5,537 bases of DNA from Burkholderiales bacterium (GTDB lineage: Bacteria; Pseudomonadota; Gammaproteobacteria; Burkholderiales; Burkholderiaceae_C): assembly GCA_005793295.1 (NCBI GenBank), contig SXSX01000200.1, positions 1 to 5,537 of the forward strand, in the 5' to 3' direction. Positions 1 to 5,537 of this stretch are shown one piece after another. Every line of letters begins with the position of its first letter. Positions within the stretch are counted from its first letter, which is position 1. A program made the position numbers and the translations under genes. A model generated the notes under the pieces. It had not been told where the DNA came from. It was given only the letters and a program-made list of their open reading frames with translations, and made no database searches.

Positions 1-903
1 TTCAAAGTTCGGTCTCCTTCAGCCTTGTAGACACCGATGGCACTGGCGCCAACGGTGGCAACATCGAAAACCTCACCCTCACTGGGGCAGCTGCCATCAA
101 TGCAACAGGCAATGCACTTGCCAACACCCTCACAGGCAACGATGGGGACAATACTTTGATCGGTGCTGCTGGGGCCGATCAACTTATCGGTGGTGCTGGC
201 AGTGACACCGCCTCTTACAGCGGTTCTGTCAGTGGCGTCACAGTCTCACTTGTTACTAGTAGCGGCATTGGCGGGGATGCGCAGGGCGACACACTCTACG
301 GCATCGAGAATTTAACTGGTAGTGCGTATAACGACACACTCACTGGCGACTCGAGCGCAAACATCTTAGACGGCGGCACAGGAAATGACACCATGTCGGG
401 CGGCGCAGGCAATGACACCTACATCGTTGACAGCACTACCGACATCATTACCGAGACCACTACGGGCGGCACGGATACCATTCAAAGTTCGGTCTCCTTC
501 AGCCTTGTAGACACCGATGGCACTGGCGCCAACGGTGGCAACATCGAAAACCTCACCCTTACTGGAACAGCAGCTATCAATGGCACTGGCAACAGCGCCG
601 CCAACACCATCACTGGAAACTCTTACAACAATACATTGATCGGTGGCGCAGGATCCGATACGCTTATCGGTGGCGCAGGTAATGACACCGCCTCTTACAG
701 CGGTTCTACTGATGGCGTCACCGTCTCCCTCGTAACTGGCGCCACAAACATCGGAGGCGATGCGCAAGGAGATACGCTATCCGGAATTGAAAATATAACT
801 GGCAGCGCATTTAACGACACACTTACCGGCGACGCAAACGACAACACGCTTATCGGTGGCGATGGGGCAGATTCTTTGAATGGCGGCGCAGGCAATGACA
901 CAC
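1..903 (+). repeat. Two long in-frame tandem modules in the RTX gene, period 480 bp
   Basis: Positions 1-79 and 481-559 are identical, including silent sites, and similarity continues with scattered changes to about 420 and 903. Another exact stretch of 25 bases is at 203-227 and 683-707. The offset is 480 bp until about 260/740 and then 483 bp, because the second copy carries one extra codon. Each unit encodes about 160 residues: an Ile/Val-rich strand segment, a NIENLTLTG segment, RTX nonapeptides, a SYSG-GVTVSLVT segment and a second IENLTG segment. The first copy is cut by the window edge, so more copies probably lie upstream. Confidence 0.88.
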
Positions 904-1334
904 TAGATTTAAAAACCAATACCACTGCTACCGCATTTGCTCTCGACTCAGCCGATGGGGGTACTGGTAATGACACAGTGATCGTTTCCCAATCTGGCTT
1001 GGGGGGCGCATTGAATGGCGGCGCACATTCAGACACTTTGGTGGTTTATGGTGGCACCAATGCCACATTAAATATCTCAAGTTTGAACGCACATAATTTT
1101 GAAAAGATAGATGTCAAAACTGACAGCAATGCGACCAATGTTGTATTGAGTAGCACGGCCATTTCAAATTTCGTCAATGCAACAGGATCTGACACTTTAA
1201 CTTTGCGTATAGGTTCTGAAGACTCTTACTCTATTGCTACAGAATCTGGTGTAACTTTCACGCAGGGTCAAAGCATTAAGTTTTTTAGCACAAGCAACGC
1301 ACTGATTGCCCAAGTTAACTTTGAATATGTCTAA
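1..1334 (+). CDS. RTX-type calcium-binding repeat protein, C-terminal part (5' end outside window)
   Basis: The reading frame is open from the left edge (first full codon at 3) to TAA at 1332-1334, giving 443 visible residues with no start in view. The first ATG (156) lies inside a repeat and is not a real start. Glycine/aspartate-rich RTX nonapeptides of the GGxGxDxxx type occur near 189-210, 372-422, 645-700, 852-905 and 954-975, with a degenerate one near 1014-1038 (examples: GGAGSDT, GGTGNDT, GGAGNDT). In this family such repeats bind calcium and fold into a beta-roll after export. Between them are Asn/Thr-rich stretches (NIENLTLTG, GIENLTGSAYNDTLTG) common in large bacterial adhesins and calcium-binding surface proteins. 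The last 100 or so residues lack repeats and end in a hydrophobic/acidic tail (VNFEYV), as expected for an uncleaved C-terminal type I secretion signal. The exporter gene follows directly and overlaps the stop, which supports secretion by that system. Adhesin is the likeliest role, but an enzyme domain upstream cannot be excluded. Confidence 0.9.
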   Translation, partial: QSSVSFSLVDTDGTGANGGNIENLTLTGAAAINATGNALANTLTGNDGDNTLIGAAGADQLIGGAGSDTASYSGSVSGVTVSLVTSSGIGGDAQGDTLYGIENLTGSAYNDTLTGDSSANILDGGTGNDTMSGGAGNDTYIVDSTTDIITETTTGGTDTIQSSVSFSLVDTDGTGANGGNIENLTLTGTAAINGTGNSAANTITGNSYNNTLIGGAGSDTLIGGAGNDTASYSGSTDGVTVSLVTGATNIGGDAQGDTLSGIENITGSAFNDTLTGDANDNTLIGGDGADSLNGGAGNDTLDLKTNTTATAFALDSADGGTGNDTVIVSQSGLGGALNGGAHSDTLVVYGGTNATLNISSLNAHNFEKIDVKTDSNATNVVLSSTAISNFVNATGSDTLTLRIGSEDSYSIATESGVTFTQGQSIKFFSTSNALIAQVNFEYV

Positions 1335-3048
1335 ATCATCCACCCCCATGCCCCCCGACCTAACCAACCTAAGGTCCTGGGCCGCCTACATCTTCCAAGG
1401 CCGCTTAGGTTGGCTGGCCGTTTCTAGTTTTTTTATTAACCTCGGCCTCATCATTCCTGCGTTATTTAGCATGTTGGTATATGACAAGGTGGTTCACAAC
1501 GGAATTTTCGAAACCTTGTGGGCTTTGGCGATTGGGGTGACTTTGTTTTTAGCAGCCGAGATTACGGTTCGCGCTTTGCGGGTTCGAGACGTAGAACGGG
1601 TGGCTTTGGCAATTGATATGCAAATTGATTCGCGGGTTTTCCATTCGTTGCTGCAGCCTTCCTCACGCAGCGGGATGCAGCCCGGAATGGCGGCTAAGTT
1701 TTTAACCTTGTACCGCGACCTATCCGCAGCGCGTGATTTTTTCTCATCGCAGTATTTACTGGCGTTGTCTGACCTGCCTTTCTTAGCGATTATTTTTATC
1801 GTGATTGGCGTGATCGCTTGGCCTTTGTTGGTTGTGGTGGTTCTGTGGGTTTTGATTTATGTCGGCGTCGGTAGTCTTTTGAAAACCCGCGCAAGCACTT
1901 TTGGTCGAAAAGTTTCCGACCTTCAAGCCACCAAGCTCGCTTTGCTCACCGATGCGATGTCTTCGTTGGATGCCCTTCGCAGCAGCCACGCGGGTTTGGC
2001 TCTTGGAAATAAATTTAGTCATGCTTCAGGGGAGCTTGCCGAGCTGAACTTGGCGCTGCGCTTAGAGCTTATGGCCCAAGCCCATTGGGCGCAGGTGGTT
2101 TACCTGCTGAGCTATGTGAGCTTGCTGATCGTGGGTTCGTATTTGGTGTTTGACCAATACATCACCGTAGGCGCGATGATGGCGGTGTCAATGCTGAGCG
2201 GACGTACCCTGGGAGTTGCCGGTCAGGTCTTGATGGCGTTAGGCCGTTGGGCTGAGCTGCAACAGTCGATGAAAGTTTTGACACCGTTTTTAAGCAATGC
2301 GGGAGAAGAAGCAATAACCCCGACTCTGCATCGTCCTCGCAGCAGCATCGAAGGTCACATCGCGCTCAACCAAGTTGCCCACAACTTTGCCAATGGCAAC
2401 GTAGCGCTGCGCGAGCTCAATATCAAAATCGCACCTAGCGAACGCGTCGGCTTAGTCGGGCGCCCCGGCTCTGGAAAATCAACCCTACTGCGCATCCTGG
2501 CAGGCGCTGTTCAGCCCACGCGGGGCGAAGTTCGGGTTGACCATGTTGCGCTTCACAGCATTGCCCCTGATGACCGATTTGCTTGGTTGGGCTTTAAGTC
2601 CCAAGAAGCCCCTTTGATGGCGGGAACCTTAGAGTCCAACATCTTGATGAACCTTCCTAGTAGCGCTAACCAAAGCGAGCGCATGGCCGCCCTGCAACAC
2701 GCTTTGTATTATTCGTGCCTAGACCAAGACCTAGCCTCCGGCACCCTAAGTCTAGACCGCGCCATTGAAGAGTACGGCGCTAACCTCTCCGGCGGCCAGC
2801 GCCAAAAGGTGGCACTGGCCCGCGTATTCGCTACGCAACCCAAAGTCTTGCTGCTCGATGAGCCCACCGCCGGCCTCGACACCGAAACTGAAGCCACCAT
2901 CATTGATCGCCTTCAAGCCCTCAAAGGCGTAACCCTTTTGATCGTATCCCACAACGCCCGCGTTTTAGGCATGACCGAACGCCTGATCGTTTTGGAAAAT
3001 GGCAACGTCTTGGCAGACGGGCTGACAAAACAGATGCTTCAATCCTAG
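1327..3048 (+). CDS. Type I secretion system ABC exporter (permease/ATPase), LapB/HlyB-like without peptidase-like domain
   Basis: This is the inner-membrane ATP-driven exporter of a type I secretion system, 573 residues from the ATG at 1327. The N-terminal half holds about six membrane segments (roughly residues 22-45, 58-80, two between 140 and 187, two between 255 and 300). Segments such as VYDKVV, ETLWALAIG and SDLPFLAIIF resemble the LapB/HlyB class. The ATPase half is complete: Walker A GRPGSGKS (378-385), Q-loop near FKSQE, signature LSGGQ (487-491), Walker B VLLLDE (507-512, catalytic Glu512), D-loop AGLD and switch His542. The membrane domain starts within about 25 residues of the N-terminus, so the C39-like domain found in LapB and HlyB is absent and the length matches PrtD-type exporters. 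The start overlaps the RTX stop by 8 nt (ATGTCTAA), pointing to coupling. No good ribosome site is seen; TTG 1306 and ATG 1348 are alternative starts. The RTX protein is the obvious substrate. The membrane-fusion and outer-membrane partners are not in the window. Confidence 0.93.
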   Translation: MSKSSTPMPPDLTNLRSWAAYIFQGRLGWLAVSSFFINLGLIIPALFSMLVYDKVVHNGIFETLWALAIGVTLFLAAEITVRALRVRDVERVALAIDMQIDSRVFHSLLQPSSRSGMQPGMAAKFLTLYRDLSAARDFFSSQYLLALSDLPFLAIIFIVIGVIAWPLLVVVVLWVLIYVGVGSLLKTRASTFGRKVSDLQATKLALLTDAMSSLDALRSSHAGLALGNKFSHASGELAELNLALRLELMAQAHWAQVVYLLSYVSLLIVGSYLVFDQYITVGAMMAVSMLSGRTLGVAGQVLMALGRWAELQQSMKVLTPFLSNAGEEAITPTLHRPRSSIEGHIALNQVAHNFANGNVALRELNIKIAPSERVGLVGRPGSGKSTLLRILAGAVQPTRGEVRVDHVALHSIAPDDRFAWLGFKSQEAPLMAGTLESNILMNLPSSANQSERMAALQHALYYSCLDQDLASGTLSLDRAIEEYGANLSGGQRQKVALARVFATQPKVLLLDEPTAGLDTETEATIIDRLQALKGVTLLIVSHNARVLGMTERLIVLENGNVLADGLTKQMLQS

Positions 3049-3065
3049 ATTGTTCCCAATCCCTT

Positions 3066-3071
3066 TAGAAT
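3066..3071 (+). promoter_or_regulatory. Candidate -10 box (TAGAAT) for a leaderless response-regulator transcript
   Basis: TAGAAT lies in the 30-bp gap between the exporter stop and the regulator start, with 7 nt between the hexamer and the ATG at 3079. That distance would place transcription initiation at or next to the start codon. No Shine-Dalgarno sequence precedes this ATG, which fits a leaderless message. No convincing -35 hexamer is seen at 16-18 bp upstream, where the sequence is the end of the exporter gene, so the call is tentative. Confidence 0.35.
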
Positions 3072-3078
3072 TATCACA

Positions 3079-3786
3079 ATGTACATCGGCCTATTAGAAG
3101 ACGAACCCCATCTCGCCCAACACGTGCGCGAGATTCTTGAAGGTGCAGGACATACTGTTTCCGTTTTTACCAACGGCGCCGATATGGTGAGAGCGATTGG
3201 GCGTGACACGATTGATTTGTTTGTTTTGGATTGGCGGGTTCCGCGGATGTCAGGGCTTGAAGTTCTTAAGCATATTCGTGAAGTGCGCGCCTTGAAAGAA
3301 CCCGTTATTTTTCTCACCAGTCGCAGCGACGAGCAAGACATTACGGAGGCGCTTAACGCCGGCGCCGACGATTACTGCACAAAGCCCGTTCGTCCACGGG
3401 AATTTTTAGCGCGTATTGCTGCGCTTCAACGCAGGACCTACCCCGAGCGCACCAACGAAGACACGTTGCGTACGCTGCTGGACTACACCTTTAACAAAAT
3501 CGACAATACCGTGGCCTTCGCTGGTAAAAAAGTAACGTTGTCTGAAAAAGAATTTAAGCTGGCGCTCTTCATGTTTGAAAACCATGAACGCGCCGTCTCA
3601 CGCGAACGACTGTTACAAGAAATTTGGGGGGGCGGCGGTGATGAATTGTCGCGCTCGCTGGATGTACACGTGTCTTGGCTGCGCAAGAAACTCGATCTCT
3701 CCGCCACATCAACCGCACTGCGTTTTAAACCGATTTACGGCTTTGGGTACCGGCTGATGGCGGTTAAAGGCGATAGCGATGAATAA
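3079..3786 (+). CDS. OmpR/PhoB-family two-component response regulator
   Basis: A 235-residue cytoplasmic transcription factor activated by phosphorylation. The receiver domain (about 1-118) has the acidic pair Glu7-Asp8, the phospho-acceptor Asp51 in LDWRVP, the switch Thr80 in FLTSR, Tyr99 and the conserved Lys102-Pro103, so it should be competent. The C-terminal winged-helix domain (about 128-230) has the family pattern: LSEKEFKLALFMFEN, SRERLLQEIWG, the recognition-helix region SRSLDVHVSWLRKKL and the closing wing motif IYGFGYRL. Its length is normal for the family. It starts 30 bp after the exporter stop, and its own stop overlaps the next ATG by 8 nt. A run of seven G at 3626-3632 lies inside the DNA-binding domain without breaking the frame. 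The cognate kinase is not certain; the CHASE2 protein two genes downstream is a candidate. Targets are unknown, and the adjacent secretion genes are an inferred possibility. Confidence 0.95.
   Translation: MYIGLLEDEPHLAQHVREILEGAGHTVSVFTNGADMVRAIGRDTIDLFVLDWRVPRMSGLEVLKHIREVRALKEPVIFLTSRSDEQDITEALNAGADDYCTKPVRPREFLARIAALQRRTYPERTNEDTLRTLLDYTFNKIDNTVAFAGKKVTLSEKEFKLALFMFENHERAVSRERLLQEIWGGGGDELSRSLDVHVSWLRKKLDLSATSTALRFKPIYGFGYRLMAVKGDSDE
3766..3770 (+). promoter_or_regulatory. Ribosome binding site (AAAGG) for the LysM-FecR gene
   Basis: AAAGG sits inside the end of the response-regulator gene, 8 nt before the ATG at 3779. It is the clearest Shine-Dalgarno-like site at any start in the window and supports 3779 as the start of the downstream gene. 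Confidence 0.55.
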
Positions 3787-5130
3787 GCGGATTGCTACTG
3801 TCGTACTTAGCGTATGGAGTGTTCTTGGTTTGGTTTCCTTGAATGGCTATGCGCAACAGAAAGATGCAACTGACGATCAGGCCGTCATCACCTACACCGT
3901 CAGAGCAGGCGACACCTTAGCCAAGATTACACAACGCTATTTGGTGGCAGGGGCTGACCTTGGAAGTCTTCAAAAAAGCAGCCTGCTTAAAACGCTTAAC
4001 CAATTACCCGTTGGCCTCGATTTAGAAATTCCCCGCGAGCTGGTCCGTTTTTCTCCATCAACGGCCACCGTCATGGGCCTGTCGTGCGCTAGCTCGATCC
4101 GCCTCAACAACTCACCAAAGCCTTTGGAAGTGGGCACCAGACTACAAGAAGGCGCAGTGATTGATGTTCCGCCGGAATGCCACGTGGCTTTGTTACTCGA
4201 AGACGGCTCCATGATTCGGTTGCCCTCAAGCGCGACCCTGAAAATGCGACCCTGCGTAAAAGCGCGTTGGAGTCTGCGCCTGAGGTTCGGCTTGAACTTA
4301 GCCGTGGCCGTATTGAGTTAGAGGTCCACAAAGCCCGCGCTAAAACAACGCCCTTTGAAATTCGTACGCCCTTATCCGTGATGGGCGTTCGAGGAACCGA
4401 GTTTCGCGTTGGTTATTCGCCCGAAGACCAATCGGCACAAGTCGAGGTTTTAGGTGGGGTGGTTCAAGCCCGTGGCGCGAAAGACAACAACGCACTCGAA
4501 ATCACCAAAGGCTTAGGAATGCCGATTGATGGCGACGGCAAATCATTGCCAGTGGAATACCTGCTTGAGGCCCCCAGCGTTCGAACCATTGACATAACAA
4601 AAAGCGCGCAGCCTTCGTTTGTAGCGCGGCTCCAACCTGTTGCATTCGCCCAGTACTACATTGCGGACAACTCCACCACGGCCAACTTGTCAGGCTCGCG
4701 CTCTTCTCAACACTTGCTATCCCCTGAGTTCTTTATTCCACGGTTAAATAAGCAAGCCACGTTTTACAAACTCACCTCCGTCTCTCCTTCCGAGCTGGTT
4801 GGAACCGAGCGCAACTACGCTTTCTGCTCAGGTACGGGCGATGGCAAATCGTCCCGCTGCAGCGCTTTGTTTGACGTGCCCTTAGCTGATAACGGAGCCA
4901 TTGCTTTTGTTTTGAATCGCATTCAAGACGGCGTAAGCCAACCCGTTGTCAATACCCCAAACCTGCAAGCCCGCAACGGGCGCTTTTCTATCCAAGGCTT
5001 GCCAAGCGGGCAATACGCCTGGACTCTGTCGTATTCCATGCGTCCGACCCAGCCCGCCAATTCAGTCACAACCACGGTACAACAGTCGGGCATGTTTGAA
5101 CTTATTACCGTCTCAAGTACCTCGCCTTGA
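3779..5130 (+). pseudogene. LysM and FecR domain periplasmic protein, interrupted by a -1 frameshift
   Basis: The gene starts at ATG 3779, overlapping the regulator stop by 8 nt (ATGAATAA). The first frame encodes a signal peptide (MNKR, a hydrophobic stretch, probable cleavage after GYA near residue 25), a LysM-like peptidoglycan-binding segment (about 37-86, YTVRAGDTLAKITQRYL to LEIPREL) and the first half of a FecR domain (to about 155, LLEDGSMIRLPSSATLK). It then drifts out of frame and stops at 4319-4321. The rest of the FecR domain continues in the -1 frame from about 4243 (LELSRGRIELEV, then the signature TPLSVMGVRGTEF) to TGA at 5128-5130. Rejoined, the protein is about 450 residues: FecR core about 115-225, followed by a roughly 200-residue C-terminal region I do not recognise, with Cys350 and Cys361 as a possible disulfide. 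FecR domains in such proteins act in the periplasm in signalling or envelope roles. As given the gene is broken; a sequencing error is an equally possible cause. An internal ATG at 4177 in the second frame would give a 317-residue product without a signal peptide and is unlikely to be the real start. Confidence 0.82.
4232..4254 (+). other. Frameshift site with 9-bp direct repeat in the LysM-FecR gene
   Basis: GCGACCCTG occurs at 4232-4240 and again at 4246-4254, a spacing of 14 nt, with AAAAT between. FecR-like protein sequence is in one frame before this point and in the -1 frame after it. Adding one base in the A run gives Ala-Thr-Leu-Lys-Asn-Ala-Thr-Leu-Arg and restores the frame; removing 14 nt between the repeats would also restore it. 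Confidence 0.75.
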
Positions 5131-5537
5131 ACGCCCACCTTCAACGAAAAACGCGGCTGCGCCGCGAATGGTTTTTTACCATCGCCATCGCCATTGGTCT
5201 TCTCGCAGCGCTGGTGTTTGGCGACTTGGCTCGCCCGATGGGCAACGTCCTGTATGACCACTACATGCGATGGCACGGCTTTCGCGCATCAGAAGACATC
5301 ATCATCGTCTCAATTGACGACCGATCCCTCTCCGAACTCGGAGGCTGGCCGCTGCAGCGCTCGCAGTACATCAAGCTGTTCGAGAGCCTCGATGATGACC
5401 GCTTTCGGCCTAAAGCCATTGGTTTTGATTTGCTCTTTGTTGACCCGACCGAGGACGACGCAGCGCTGGCAGAACAAATGGCGCGACAAAAGACGGTCAT
5501 TCCTTTGGAGTTCAAGCTCCCCGAAAAGGCAGGACAA
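5127..5537 (+). CDS. CHASE2-domain membrane sensor protein, N-terminal part (3' end outside window)
   Basis: The frame is open from TTG 5127 to the right edge, 137 residues. An in-frame stop at 5097-5099 and no other start codon before 5127 make this TTG the most upstream start. It overlaps the preceding stop as TTGA, a coupling arrangement, and no Shine-Dalgarno site is visible. The next in-frame ATG (5238) would remove the membrane segment. The protein has a basic N-terminus (QRKTRLRRE), one membrane helix (about 15-34) and then the start of an extracytoplasmic CHASE2 domain, recognised from DIIIVSIDDRSLSELGGWPLQR (57-78, in short: IDDRSL and GGWP) and KAIGFDLLFVDP (96-107). CHASE2 proteins are transmembrane sensors whose cytoplasmic output is usually a histidine kinase, nucleotide cyclase, GGDEF or Ser/Thr kinase domain. 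That part is missing here. The nearby response regulator favours a histidine kinase and FecR neighbours are compatible with a cyclase, but this is inference. Confidence 0.88.
   Translation, partial: MNAHLQRKTRLRREWFFTIAIAIGLLAALVFGDLARPMGNVLYDHYMRWHGFRASEDIIIVSIDDRSLSELGGWPLQRSQYIKLFESLDDDRFRPKAIGFDLLFVDPTEDDAALAEQMARQKTVIPLEFKLPEKAGQ

Noticed and set aside
1..903. CRISPR array or mobile-element terminal repeats as the explanation of the 480-bp repeat.
   Set aside because: The repeats stay in frame, encode matching protein modules and have no short spacer pattern, transposase or target-site duplication.
366..1036. Two open frames on the minus strand (366-767 and 695-1036).
   Set aside because: They mirror the repetitive RTX coding sequence, have biased composition and no recognisable domain; the plus strand has clear RTX motifs.
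4177..4242. ATG 4177 as the start of a separate 317-residue FecR gene.
   Set aside because: Residues before about 4240 in that frame do not look like FecR, there is no signal peptide and only a weak ribosome site, and the other frame carries the expected first half of the domain.
4232..4254. A recent exact 14-bp tandem duplication as the cause of the frameshift.
   Set aside because: Only 9 of 14 bases match between the two units, so a fresh exact duplication is unlikely; a one-base loss in the A run is simpler.
3970..4331. Minus-strand open frames over the LysM-FecR gene (3970-4212, 4104-4331).
   Set aside because: No recognisable motif; they lie opposite well-supported coding sequence.
4946..5257. 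Plus-strand open frame of 103 residues bridging the FecR and CHASE2 genes.
   Set aside because: It lies in a third frame over two supported genes and its translation has no domain or membrane pattern.
4923..5537. Minus-strand open frames opposite the FecR end and the CHASE2 gene.
   Set aside because: The plus strand encodes clear CHASE2 motifs here; these frames are shadows without recognisable content.

Overview
The window is one strand-uniform (+) gene cluster with five genes and almost no intergenic DNA. Codon use, moderate GC and protein style (LapB-like exporter, LysM-FecR protein, CHASE2 sensor) suggest a Gram-negative proteobacterium, most likely a betaproteobacterium of the Burkholderiales type. 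That assignment is an inference from gene style; no rRNA or other marker gene is present.

Layout: (1) 1-1334, the C-terminal part of a large secreted RTX-type calcium-binding protein, open at the left edge and built from a roughly 160-residue module repeated at 480 bp. (2) 1327-3048, a type I secretion ABC exporter (membrane domain plus ATPase) whose start overlaps the RTX stop. (3) 3079-3786, an OmpR/PhoB-family response regulator with all phosphorylation residues, preceded by the only real intergenic gap (30 bp), which holds a candidate -10 box for a leaderless transcript. (4) 3779-5130, a periplasmic LysM-FecR protein split by a -1 frameshift near 4241-4246, so as given it is a broken gene. 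(5) 5127 to the right edge, the start of a membrane CHASE2-domain sensor. It begins at a TTG that overlaps the previous stop by 4 nt, and its output domain is outside the window.

Likely joint function (inference): genes 1 and 2 are a substrate-exporter pair for type I secretion. The membrane-fusion and outer-membrane partners are not in the window. Genes 3-5 look like a signalling unit: an extracytoplasmic sensor (CHASE2), a periplasmic peptidoglycan-associated partner (LysM-FecR) and a DNA-binding regulator, probably controlling the secretion genes or surface behaviour. Overlapping stop/start codons at three of the four junctions suggest translational coupling.

Points most worth a second look are the frameshift in the LysM-FecR gene beside a 9-bp direct repeat, the long near-identical repeat in the RTX gene, the exporter that lacks the usual N-terminal peptidase-like domain, and the possible leaderless promoter of the regulator.
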